Positions 1-9,400 of a stretch of DNA of 64,000 nt are shown here, piece by piece (the first letter of the stretch is position 1; each line of letters begins with the position of its first letter). Made by a program: the position numbers and the translations under genes. Source of the DNA: Cyanomargarita calcarea GSE-NOS-MK-12-04C (GTDB lineage: Bacteria; Cyanobacteriota; Cyanobacteriia; Cyanobacteriales; Nostocaceae). The stretch lies in contig JAHHGZ010000020.1 of assembly GCA_019359595.1 (NCBI GenBank), forward strand, positions 83,009 through 147,008, given 5' to 3'. The notes under the pieces are model-generated. The model had not been told where the DNA came from. It was given only the letters and a program-made list of their open reading frames with translations, and searched no databases.

Positions 1-49
1 GGTATTTCTGTACCTCACAAAGTTGAAATTTGCTGTAGTAATTTCGCTG

Positions 50-3000
50 TTAAGCAAACTTAACCTGAACAATTACATCATTGAAGTCCCTGTCTCCTCC
101 ACCTGACAAATCCTCGAAGCCAAAGGTGTTGCTGCCCAATAGACGAACATGATCGGCTTTATCGGCATTCGCTCCCAAAAACGGTAAGTACACGTCATTT
201 AACTTCTGACCGCTGACAACTTCAGCTACTGTTCCGTTCGCAATCATGAAGGGAACATAGATAGAGCCACCCGTAAGTTGTCCTGCAATATTCGCTGTCT
301 GCTGGTTCCCCACCTTCAAGTCAACTCCAGCGACACGATTGTTTATAGCTGCTTGCGTGTAGCCTGCTGTTCCCGGCAGGATATCCGCCTTTCCATCAGC
401 ATTGGTATCGATTCCTCCGTCCCGATCTAGGACACGATAAAACCCAACGAAATTCTCGAAAGCGGCTTCACGATTGATAGTGAAAGTGGCATTAACTTGT
501 CCTGTGAGAGAGCGCAAATCGAGTAATTCTCCTTGTCCCTGACTCTGTAAAGCTGAGATGGCTGCTGTGCCTTGATTAACAAAACTGACCCGTACCACTG
601 CGTCATTGAAGGCACTGCTGTTACTGGGGCTATCCTCAAAGCTCAAGGTGAAGCCGCTAGCGATCGCATCAGTTACACGTAGCGAAGTTTGATTGCTGAA
701 AATAACGCTACTGCTCTGTACTTGTCCTGCTCGCAACCCATCAAGGCTACCGTTTTGAATTAAAAAGGTAGAGAAACGTGCATTTGCCCCAAAATCTAGA
801 ATGCTCGATTGTCCGTTTCCAAAACCGTTAGGATTGTTGGCAATTGTCGAGAAGATAACCCGAGAGCGGGTTACAGCAGCTTCAAGATAACCTGTTGCGC
901 CAGGAGCAATGCCATTAATAGTACCAAGGTCGTCATCGACATTGAAAGCAACGAGTTCGTTGGCGAATACGTTTTCCTTACTAGTGAGGGAAAACTGCAC
1001 GAAGCTTGAGGAATTACCCCCAGTCTTGACAATTGCCCTGCCGTTGGCGGCGAAGTTAGTAGAGAGGGTGAGATTATTAGGGGTTTCAGCAGCGGTTAAA
1101 CCGATTAGTCCTGTTGTTGCTGAACCAATTACACCAAGATTGTTAGCAGCACCGGTTGCAAGGTCAATCGAATAGAGATTGGTAGCGCCGGCAACCGTCA
1201 AAGCTGCCAAACCTAATCCGGATGTCGCTGTATTTGATGCAGTTGTCCGCACTCCCGAAGGAATATCAAAGCCGTTGACGGCATCAAAATTAAGTGGGCT
1301 ACCGTTGAGAGTAATTGCCAATGGCGCTGTCTGAGTACCATTGTTGGGCGGGTTTTGGATAAATAGCTTGTCGCTGTTAGCATCCAGCGTGTATTGGGTG
1401 GTAACAGTAGCACCACCAAAGCTATTAGTGTAAGCAGTGGCATCGACTGTAGTAGTACTGCCATTTATCTTCCCATCTGGCTGAGTGCCTGTTGTTACAG
1501 TATCCCCATCAACGAACGCGCCATTGGTGGGGTTGATGCGGAAGTTCAATCCGGTATTGGTGACGATGCGGAGGCGATCGACGGTCGGATTGAAGTCGAT
1601 ACCAAACTGGGTACTACCTGCCAACGAAACTGGACTACCTGTGGCATCAGTAACTGTACCGACTGTTGTGGCGGCTCCTCCCTGCGGGTCAATAATGTAC
1701 AAAGTACTTGAACCGCTGGTACTGTTGACACCCAGACCGAACAATTGCCCTGTAGCTGGACGAAAGTCAATACCTACCAGTGTCTCGTTTGTAACTAGTC
1801 CGGCAATTGTCACAGTGGTAGCTGTACCGGGATTAGCACTGTTGAAGCGGAGTAGTTGTCCCGATCTGTTGAGGCCGATGAGCGGTGTACCATTGGCAAC
1901 AGCCTCGCTTTGAACAGCAAAGCCTTGGATTGGAACTGTACCCGAACCGATCGCTCCAACTAACGTGGCAGCACCGGTAGATAGTTCAATCGCGTATAGC
2001 CCCGTCCGACCACCAACAGTGAGGGCGCTAAATGCCTTTCCGGTTGCTGGAGTATTCGATGTGGTGATATTCACGCCTGCTGGAATGTCAAACCCATTGG
2101 CAGCAGTAAAGTCTAGCGGGCTACCACCCAGAGTTATTGGCAGTACTGACGTTTGAGTACCAATATTGGGTGGGTTCTGGATAAATAGGGCGTTGCTATT
2201 TGCATCCAGTGTATATTGTGTAGTTACCGTAGCATTGGGAGCATTGTTCGTGTAGGCAGTGGCATCAACTGTAGTAGTACCACTGCTAATGTTGCCATCT
2301 GGTTGGTTACCTATTACAGTAGTGTTGCCATCAACTGCCGCCCCATTATTTGGGTTAATCCGGAAGTTTAAACCATCGTTCGTAACAACGCGGAGACGAT
2401 CGACGGTTGGGTTGAAGTCAAGCCCAAAGCTGGCATTTTTGTTGATGGCGATCGCTACCCCATTTGCATCGACGAATGACGCTGATGTTCCAATTTGAGT
2501 AGCCGCTCCGGTCTGAATACTGATGGCATAAACTTTGACACCACCTGCACCATCAGCCGCAATTCCATATAGTTTGCCGTTTTGGGGTCGGAAGTCTATG
2601 CCTAATAAGCTGTCCGTCCCTAAACCAGTAATTGGGATAGTACTGCTAAGATTACTGGGACTGGCAGTATCGAAAGGGATTAGAGTGTTGTTACTAAGGG
2701 CAAAGGCAGGGCTGAGAGTACCTGCATAGCTTTGCTGCACTTGGAGCGTAAATGCCAAGGCTGCGGTAACATCGCCAATCCGTTTGTCGAGTTCCCATTT
2801 ACCTTTACCAATTTCTTGGCTTGATGCAGCGATACTTGCTCCCGTCAGTGCGTGCAGGGGTTTTAAAATATCTACGCATCCCTTGGAGGCAACACGACAA
2901 CCGTAGATAAGAATGTTGGCGGATTGGGCAAGAGAAAAGCGCCATTGCTGCAAGTAACCTGCATATTGCCGCAAGCTGTCGAAATCAAGCCGGGTATTAC

Positions 3001-3217
3001 CTAGATATAGGCAACCGGGGCTGCCATGTGCTACTAAATGGACTTCAGTAACTTCTTGGCTGCTTTGCAAAACTTCGCTAATCTGAGCGATGCCGTCACG
3101 GTCTTTATCTAGCAGGACAACTTGATAGCCAGACTTGACATTGCAGAGTAGGGTTTGGTAATCCTCTACACTGCGATCAATAAAAACGTATGAAGGTCTG
3201 TTCACATTCCTCTCCAT
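50..3217 (-). CDS. DUF4347/DUF4394/DUF4114 surface protein
   Basis: A 1055-residue protein recognised by its domain order. Residues about 10-165 form a DUF4347 domain, with the typical VHLVAHGSPGCLYLG and ILIYGCRVA stretches. Two DUF4394 repeats follow (about 170-435 and 445-690), each with GIDFRP, FNPTVDRLRVVTN-like and YTLDANS motifs. The C-terminus (about 960-1055) ends in a DUF4114-like FEDLSGGGDRDFNDVIVQV. There is no classical N-terminal signal peptide. In cyanobacteria DUF4347 commonly sits at the N-terminus of large secreted or surface proteins, so an extracellular role is inferred. The two DUF4394 units are also similar as DNA, indicating an internal duplication. The ATG in front of ERNVNRPSYV is a good start. 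No substrate or partner can be deduced. Confidence 0.85.
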   Translation of the reverse strand: MERNVNRPSYVFIDRSVEDYQTLLCNVKSGYQVVLLDKDRDGIAQISEVLQSSQEVTEVHLVAHGSPGCLYLGNTRLDFDSLRQYAGYLQQWRFSLAQSANILIYGCRVASKGCVDILKPLHALTGASIAASSQEIGKGKWELDKRIGDVTAALAFTLQVQQSYAGTLSPAFALSNNTLIPFDTASPSNLSSTIPITGLGTDSLLGIDFRPQNGKLYGIAADGAGGVKVYAISIQTGAATQIGTSASFVDANGVAIAINKNASFGLDFNPTVDRLRVVTNDGLNFRINPNNGAAVDGNTTVIGNQPDGNISSGTTTVDATAYTNNAPNATVTTQYTLDANSNALFIQNPPNIGTQTSVLPITLGGSPLDFTAANGFDIPAGVNITTSNTPATGKAFSALTVGGRTGLYAIELSTGAATLVGAIGSGTVPIQGFAVQSEAVANGTPLIGLNRSGQLLRFNSANPGTATTVTIAGLVTNETLVGIDFRPATGQLFGLGVNSTSGSSTLYIIDPQGGAATTVGTVTDATGSPVSLAGSTQFGIDFNPTVDRLRIVTNTGLNFRINPTNGAFVDGDTVTTGTQPDGKINGSTTTVDATAYTNSFGGATVTTQYTLDANSDKLFIQNPPNNGTQTAPLAITLNGSPLNFDAVNGFDIPSGVRTTASNTATSGLGLAALTVAGATNLYSIDLATGAANNLGVIGSATTGLIGLTAAETPNNLTLSTNFAANGRAIVKTGGNSSSFVQFSLTSKENVFANELVAFNVDDDLGTINGIAPGATGYLEAAVTRSRVIFSTIANNPNGFGNGQSSILDFGANARFSTFLIQNGSLDGLRAGQVQSSSVIFSNQTSLRVTDAIASGFTLSFEDSPSNSSAFNDAVVRVSFVNQGTAAISALQSQGQGELLDLRSLTGQVNATFTINREAAFENFVGFYRVLDRDGGIDTNADGKADILPGTAGYTQAAINNRVAGVDLKVGNQQTANIAGQLTGGSIYVPFMIANGTVAEVVSGQKLNDVYLPFLGANADKADHVRLLGSNTFGFEDLSGGGDRDFNDVIVQVKFA

Positions 3218-3504
3218 TTACTCAACAACCAATTGTGCTGACTGCAAATGTAGCATTAAAAAAATAATCAGCCACAGGGCGTTCGCAGATAAAAATACCA
3301 GACATCTCAATGAGTGAAAGAGTTTCAGGGATTATAAATAAAACCTTCACCACATTAAAAACAGGTAAATAAACGGTTGTAATAAATGTAGATTAAGCAG
3401 TATTTATTACTTGAGAAGAAGAATTAGCCACCTCAGGAAGCAAAGAAGCGGTTCAAAAAGGCTACCCAAAGATACAAAATGTAGTTAGATATTTTTGTCA
3501 GCTG

Positions 3505-3770
3505 TTAAAACCGTCTTTCATACTCAACCACCGCTCGACTGTCGTCAGAAAAAGAAGTTGAGCCTCGCACCAGAATGTCATCATTAAGCCTATACAGTAC
3601 GTTGTAACGCAAAGGTTGATCGGCAGCAAAAACCTGCGAGAGGGAGGCAGAAAAATTATTCCCAATGTAAAACACACCCTCTGCTGATAACCCCAGTACT
3701 GAAACGTTCAATTTTTGGTTAGTTATTATGCTAAGAGAAAGACGAAATTCACTAAAGCCAATCGCTCAGT
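3505..3770 (-). pseudogene. Duplicated 3' tail of tamB
   Basis: This fragment translates to the last roughly 87 residues of the TamB protein encoded at 6456-12200, from about IGFSEFRL to VVEYERRF and the stop codon. The two copies are nearly identical in DNA and protein, and similarity stops abruptly at the stop codon on one side and just before the toxin gene stop on the other. It lacks the rest of tamB and a plausible start (only a TTG), so it is not expected to be functional. With the 3' end of the intact tamB it forms a direct repeat of about 260 bp that brackets the toxin-antitoxin/IscB block. Confidence 0.9.
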
Positions 3771-3772
3771 TT

Positions 3773-4315
3773 TTATATCAAGTTCGGTAAATCAGTTATA
3801 ATTGTGATTCCAAGCGCTTCTTTTGCATCTGCGATCGTTACCATAAGCGTCATCGGGGCAACAGGGGAAGGGATAAAGCCGCATTTCTCATAGAATTTCT
3901 TCGCCTCCTCGTTCACGGCATGAACAAGAATCGCCCTGATACCTGCAATCGTTGCGGCCTGGAGGGTACGAAGAACCGCGTCCCGCACCAGCGCATATCC
4001 GATGCCTTTCCCTTGCCAATGGATATCTACCGCCAATCGTCCGATGACCATGACAGGAATCGGGTCTGGCATATTGCGCCGCACTTTACCAGGAGCAGTA
4101 GTATTTATCACACTGCCGTTTGCCAAACAATAATAGGCAATAACTTTTCCCCCCACCGTTACCACATAAATCCTGGAGGCTCCACTACCTTCATTTTTCA
4201 GGGCACGTTTTTTTAACCACTCATTCAGTTCGGCATTACCGGAATCAAAATCTTCCAGTTCATGTTCCGCGTTGAGAGGTTCAGGAGCTTGAATTTGTTG
4301 TTCTTGTCTAATCAC
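3773..4315 (-). CDS. TacT/AtaT-type GNAT toxin
   Basis: A GCN5-related acetyltransferase of the type II toxin class. Such toxins acetylate the amino group of charged tRNA and stop translation. Visible family features are the N-terminal HELEDFDSGNAELNEWL block, the acetyl-CoA site (VIGRLAVDIHWQGKGIGYAL) and FYEKCGF near the C-terminus, which carries the usual catalytic Tyr. The partner DUF1778 antitoxin gene lies at 6065-6361, but an IscB element now separates the two. I chose the GTG at 4315-4313: rejoining the DNA across the element puts this GTG three bases after the antitoxin stop. The reading frame also continues upstream to a TTG at 4339, inside element sequence. The ORF is intact, but expression probably differs now that it is uncoupled from the antitoxin. 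Confidence 0.85.
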   Translation of the reverse strand: MIRQEQQIQAPEPLNAEHELEDFDSGNAELNEWLKKRALKNEGSGASRIYVVTVGGKVIAYYCLANGSVINTTAPGKVRRNMPDPIPVMVIGRLAVDIHWQGKGIGYALVRDAVLRTLQAATIAGIRAILVHAVNEEAKKFYEKCGFIPSPVAPMTLMVTIADAKEALGITIITDLPNLI

Positions 4316-4356
4316 TAGAAATCGATATATTGGAGTCAAACGGAATAAATAGCAAC

Positions 4357-5754
4357 TTAAAGGAAGCTGTAACTAAACCCATCATTTCGATAAATAAACT
4401 TTACACCAACCATCGAAGATACAGTTACACGATGTTCGCCTATTTTGACTTCAAAACCCTTTGGTGTTGGTGTCTTTACTCTTGCTGTATACCACCCGGC
4501 TTTAACTTTGACTGTTGATTCAATAGCCTTTTTTTTGTCAGAACAAGTTTTACTATCCTTTTTTAATTCAAATTTGATTATGTCTCCTGCTTGTATATGT
4601 TTATAACTCCTTTTTGGTGCAACTGTACTAGTTGTTTTTTCACCTGTCTTTTTGTCTGTTTTGACTGTTATAGCTGGAAAGCCTTTATCGTTCGTTCGTC
4701 TACTTTGTCTTGTTCCATGTCCTTTGGCCTCCACTATTAATGGCTGTGTAGTCAAAAATTTAATTTGACTACCAGACTCTCCAATACAAGCAGCATCAAT
4801 GCTATGAGACTTGGGAAATCCTTGTTGACAACGATTCATTTTTGTTCTACCACCAGTCCAACACAGAACATTGCTGTTATGTCTTTTAGCAGCATCAACG
4901 ATTGCAAATCTTGTGGAATTTACAGCAGCAGCGGATGAGAGGGGTGAAGTTCGTTGTTTTAAAATCTTGTCTATCCTGTTTTTTGCTGCAATTAAATCAA
5001 ACTTGTACTTTTGATTTAAGAAATCAGCGACATCAAGATTCCCTTTTTGTTGATTGCAGTCATGACAAGCTAGAGTCAAATTGCTAACTCTGTCACTTCC
5101 ACAAGAAGATTTGGCTTGTATATGCTCAATTTCTAATGGGACATTCTCTACATCACAGTAAGCGCATTTTCTACCCCATTTGTCTAGGAGGTATTCTCGG
5201 ATTTCATAACCCCATAAGACACCCTGTTGATACTCAACTCCAGAAATTTCTGGTTGAATAATTTTCTGAGTATCAAACCTGACTTGTTCAATTTCGATTG
5301 CTGAGATTGGGCAATATTTTATAAACCTTTTTATCCATGTTTCTGTTGTTTGAACTCGGTGTCTCAAAGATGGTGCAAGCCATCCTAATTGCTTTTTCCG
5401 GTCAAAACGTTTTTTGCGATACCGTAAATTACGGGAACGTCTACCACGTCTAAATCCGGAACGTAGGTGCAAGTCTGATTTGATTGCATTACTACGATGT
5501 TTTAATTCCATCTGAAATACTATTTCAAAGCCGCATTGAATTGCAAATCCAGTCCAAACAGCACCAGGGTCTATTTTCAAAATGTACTGCTTCAAATGCG
5601 GTATTTGTATTTGTTTTTTCAGGATGATTACAAATGGAAATGTTCTGAAAACACTAGCCTTATTTTGTGATAATAATTTTCTGGCACGGGCTGGATGAAC
5701 CATGCTTAAAAAATTTTTATCGGCATTCAGAACAAATACATGATTGGTTGGCAT
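4357..5754 (-). CDS. iscB: IscB RNA-guided nuclease (RuvC-HNH)
   Basis: A 465-residue IscB protein, the transposon-encoded relative of Cas9. Domains in order: N-terminal PLMP-like region (VFVLNADKNFLSMVHPARA, about 6-24); RuvC-I with KIDPGA (Asp62); Arg-rich bridge helix (about 98-121); RuvC-II with IEIEQVRFD (about 153-161); HNH with zinc pairs CAYC (197-200) and CHDC (230-233) and the LEIEH catalytic histidine (211); RuvC-III with HSID (317-320); C-terminal target-recognition region. All expected catalytic positions are present, so the nuclease is probably active. The PLMP signature itself has drifted to FLSM. The gene is preceded by an omega RNA region and lies between an antitoxin and its toxin. 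Length is normal for IscB. Confidence 0.93.
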   Translation of the reverse strand: MPTNHVFVLNADKNFLSMVHPARARKLLSQNKASVFRTFPFVIILKKQIQIPHLKQYILKIDPGAVWTGFAIQCGFEIVFQMELKHRSNAIKSDLHLRSGFRRGRRSRNLRYRKKRFDRKKQLGWLAPSLRHRVQTTETWIKRFIKYCPISAIEIEQVRFDTQKIIQPEISGVEYQQGVLWGYEIREYLLDKWGRKCAYCDVENVPLEIEHIQAKSSCGSDRVSNLTLACHDCNQQKGNLDVADFLNQKYKFDLIAAKNRIDKILKQRTSPLSSAAAVNSTRFAIVDAAKRHNSNVLCWTGGRTKMNRCQQGFPKSHSIDAACIGESGSQIKFLTTQPLIVEAKGHGTRQSRRTNDKGFPAITVKTDKKTGEKTTSTVAPKRSYKHIQAGDIIKFELKKDSKTCSDKKKAIESTVKVKAGWYTARVKTPTPKGFEVKIGEHRVTVSSMVGVKFIYRNDGFSYSFL

Positions 5755-6057
5755 TTACGCCGCTCCCATATTTGGGTAAAGTTTGCTTTGACAATGCTCA
5801 CAGGCTTAGTCACACCTGACGAGGGTAGTTCACAGATACAAGTGTTTCACCTGACCAAACTAGGCAATGTTCTTGTACCCGACCGCTTAGGACTAGCAAC
5901 GTTTGACCGTATCCTATTAAGGTCCTGACCTTTTGGGAGCGTAGCTAGACTTCTCTCTAGCTGAGTCTGGTGTAACTGGGTAGGTTAATTCCTACCTTTA
6001 ATAAAACTTAGTACTAATACTATGTTTTACTCCGGATTACTCCGCTTTGGTAGCTAC
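5755..6057 (-). ncRNA. Omega RNA (HEARO RNA) of the IscB element
   Basis: About 300 bases with no ORF directly upstream of iscB, the position of the omega/HEARO RNA that guides IscB. On the minus strand it folds into several clear hairpins: GGTAGG/CCTACC (5979-5996), AGCTAGA/TCTAGCT (5943-5962) and AAGGTC/GACCTT (5919-5932). The RNA 3' end probably runs up to or into the iscB start. By the IscB model the guide lies at the RNA 5' end and comes from the flanking DNA, here the antitoxin gene end at about 6058-6075. The family is assigned from position and structure, not from a covariance model search. Confidence 0.8.
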
Positions 6058-6064
6058 TCACGTT

Positions 6065-6361
6065 CTACTGTTCCCACGGTGCTTTGGTGGTTAGCAAGGT
6101 ATGGAGGTTTGCATTGGTTGAAGGTGGGGCATCCAGTAGTTCGATAAATTGCTGAAACTTGTCATCATCCAACATAAAAAGCCGCCGATCCAGCAAAACC
6201 GCTTCTGCTTCCCGACACACGCTTTCCAACATGAAATCGGAACGGTTCTTGCCAAGGGCTTCTGCGGCGCGATCGATTAAATCCCGCTGTCTCTGGTGTG
6301 CGCGGATGTTAATGGTGACATCCCGGTTTTGATGGTTGGACGCTTCTGTATGAGGTTGCAT
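6065..6361 (-). CDS. DUF1778 antitoxin (TacA-like)
   Basis: A 98-residue protein with an N-terminal ribbon-helix-helix of the DUF1778 family (DVTINIRAHQRQRDLIDRAA, then LGKNRSDFMLES). The C-terminal tail normally wraps and inhibits a GNAT toxin. DUF1778 antitoxins bind their own promoter together with the toxin. The cognate toxin is at 3773-4315 on the same strand; in the rejoined sequence the toxin would start three bases after this stop. The IscB element begins seven bases after the antitoxin stop, so the antitoxin ORF is complete. It starts at the ATG at 6361, about 95 bases beyond the tamB stop on the same strand. Confidence 0.88.
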   Translation of the reverse strand: MQPHTEASNHQNRDVTINIRAHQRQRDLIDRAAEALGKNRSDFMLESVCREAEAVLLDRRLFMLDDDKFQQFIELLDAPPSTNANLHTLLTTKAPWEQ

Positions 6362-6455
6362 TAATCTCTTTCCTCTTCTTGTCCCTACAATGAGTATACA
6401 AAATATGCATATACATTGTCAACACAAATAATTTCGGGATAAGCAATTAGCGATC

Positions 6456-9400
6456 CTAAAACCGTTTTTCATACTCAACCACAGCTCGACTGTCGTCAGA
6501 AAAAGAAGTTGAGCCTCGCACCAGAATGTCATCATTAAGCCTATACAGTACGTTGTAACGCAAAGGTTGATCGGCAGCAAAAACCTGAGAGAGGGACACA
6601 GAAAAATCATTCCCAATGTTAAACACACCCTCTGCTGATAACCCCAGTACTGAAGCGTTCGATTTTTGGTTAGTTATTATCGTAGGAGAAAGACGAAATT
6701 CACTAAAGCCGATTGCTTCTCCGATTGAAGTAATAGTTCCTTGCAAGCCACCTAACAAGGTAGAACCAGCTATACTGGCAATGCCTAATGTTGCATCTTG
6801 TTGAGTGAAGGTATTAATAATAGAACCACCCAGCAAAGCAACTATTTCTCCTTCACTGCGACGCGGTTCACTAGTTAGCTCCAAATTATCAGACAATTGA
6901 CTTGCAAGACCTGTAGCTGTGGCTTGGACACGCACGGTTCGCAAGGTGCCGAGGCTGCTTGTCGGAACATCGGCGATTTCACTAGATATAGGTGTGGTCG
7001 GAGCGCGAGTCCCAGCCGCTTCAGGTACAATTGCTACAAGCCGAACATCGAGGGTGGGGTCGAGTTTTTGACTGGGAGTGAACTCTGCCGTTTGTTCGTA
7101 GCCACGCGCTAAGGTGAACTGAGTGGTAAATAAGTTTACTTGCCCCCCTGTAAGACGAATGATTCCTTGGGGACGAGGATCGGCTAAAGTACCATTGATA
7201 GTTAAGTCGCCTTTTGCCACAAAACTAAGTAGGGGCTGACGGGTGACGCGAACGTTATCGTCTAAAATCAGCTGTAGACCGGCAAATTCTATCGGAGGAC
7301 GGGCTGTGGGGCTTGTCGTTGGGCTTTCTACTGGTTGCGGAATAGTTGTGGTTTCTGTCGTTTGTGAAGGTAGATTAAAAAATTCTGGGGTAGTTGCTGC
7401 TTTTGGTGTCGTATTCGCCGCTTCTTGTGCTAACGAGACTTCACCGTTCTTCAGCCGAATCGCTCCACCAATTGTAGGTTTCAAGGCTGTTCCGGTAATG
7501 GCGACATTCCCACTGACCCCTCCTTGGTATAGTCCTTCAACATTCAAAGCTAGGTCGTTGAGCGATACAGTCAGGGGATTGGTTGCGGCTTCTTGCTGTG
7601 CTTGTTGACTGGCAAAAATCGGGAGGATTCCCGCAGCAGTTAAGTTACCACGACTATACTGTCCTTGAATACCTTCGACAACCACGCGATCGCCATTAAA
7701 TTGTAGTGTTCCTGTGACATTTGTCAATGGTTCTGAGAGTGCCTGTGCTTTTAATGTTGCATTATTGACATTCACATTCCCGGTAATAATTGGCTCCTTC
7801 AAAGTACCCTGGATTGCTACATTAACTTGTCCTTGACCGTCTACCCAATTAACTTGGTTGTTAAGCACATTTAACAATGCTAAACCTTCATTTTGGACGT
7901 TAGCGTTGATAGTTATTTGATTGCTATCCGGTTTTACTGAAGTAAAGGGCAACTCGGCAGGTATGCTACCTGTAATTTTCACGGGTTCTGTGCCCGTGAG
8001 CAATAAGTTACTAGCAAAATTCAACCGAGCATTGTTATAGCCGAAGTTCAGTTCCCCTGTCTGTACTGGTTGCTTGTTTAAGGTTGCATCAGCTAGGGTC
8101 ACTTCTCCGATCGCTCTGGGGTTTTTTAAACTGCCTGCGACAGTGGTGTTTGCATTCAACTTCCCCGTGACCGCTACTGGTAATTTCTCTAGGAATGGCT
8201 GTAAAATTTCTACAGGCAAACTGTTTACTTGTAACTGTCCAGATAGTTCTTCGCTCCCCACCTGTCCGGCAAAAGCCAAGAGTCCGTCGTTCAAACCCAC
8301 ACGTAAAGGCTGTAGTGTTAAAGTGCCATCGGCAAAATTGCCTTGAGCGACGACTTCATTAATGTTGTAATTACCCCATTTCAAGTTAGAGCCACCAAAA
8401 TTAAAGTTGGCATTCACCCCAGATTTTAACGAACCAGCAACGGTTAATTGTCCGTTGAGGGCACCTTCTAATTCTGCAAGCGTAGGTACGGAAGTTGATG
8501 ATGCTACTTCTTGCTGTGTGCGCTGTTGTGCCACTGAGTCTGCAAATTTGGAGAACTGCTGTAATTGCGTTAGTAAATCAGCAGAAACTAAACTTACAGG
8601 CTGAGTTTGCAGTGCTGATGCTGTACCTAATTTCGGTGGCTTCAACCCTGTGGAAAAATCTTGGAAATCAAAGATACTGAATGCTTGTAAGACATTCTGG
8701 ATTTTGGTTTGGTTCAAATTCGCTTGGAGTTGAAATTGGGGATTGTTCCCAGCTTGCACATTTCCACTTAGAGATATCAAACTGTCACCCAACCGCAATT
8801 CACCATTAGTTAAACTCGCAGCACCCTTGGCATAACTTAAGCGTCCTTGGAATTGGGAAGCTGCGACTCTGCCAATGCGAGGTTGGGCGATCGCTACGTC
8901 TCCAACAGTGGCAAAGTCAGTTAAATTGACAGCTAAATTCCCAGATATTTTCCCAGCGATCGGCTTTAAATTTAAGCTATTGTTAGGGACGAGGTTCTCT
9001 AGAACAGCGACGGGAAAGTCTTTGACGTTGACAAGGAGATTATTTCCTTCCGATTTACCAGTTGCCACAGCTTCGGCACGCTGGACTAAAAATGAAGTCG
9101 GACGATTATCAGCATTTAGGTTAACTGCAATCCTGTCTTGGGTACCTGCAAGTTGTAGCTGTCCCCCTTGTCCCCCTTGGAAATTCAGACTTCCATTTAA
9201 AACTGGGTCAAATGCCAAGTTATTTACAGCCAAATTCCGCAGTCGAATATCTCCAGATGCAGTCGGAGTAGTTGGAGTCCCTATCACTTTTCCGCTAAAA
9301 TCAACTAGCCCTGCCAGCGCTAAGTTTGCAGGAAGTTTGAAGGGAGTATTTTTTAAATTGTAACCCCGCGCCTGCACGTTAAAATTGAAGTCGGCGATTT

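Larger units (their letters stand above)
4312..6057 (-). mobile_element. IscB/HEARO insertion element (IS200/IS605-like, no tnpA)
   Basis: A segment of about 1.75 kb containing only an omega RNA region and iscB. On the minus strand the left end follows directly after GTGA (6061-6058), and the right end carries GTGA again (4315-4312). Removing it joins the antitoxin stop to the toxin GTG start in a normal operon arrangement, which fixes the ends to within a few bases. HEARO elements are reported to sit next to ATGA or GTGA. There is no Y1 transposase, so mobility would need TnpA in trans. Whether the right GTGA belongs to element or flank cannot be decided. Confidence 0.82.

Noticed and set aside
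1213..2729. Several ORFs on either strand inside the DUF4347 gene
   Set aside because: They overlap a long, well-supported coding frame and have low-complexity mirrored composition.
4357..5754. Cas9 or a CRISPR-linked HNH nuclease
   Set aside because: The size (465 residues), the PLMP-like start, the absence of cas genes and repeats, and the upstream omega RNA region all indicate IscB.
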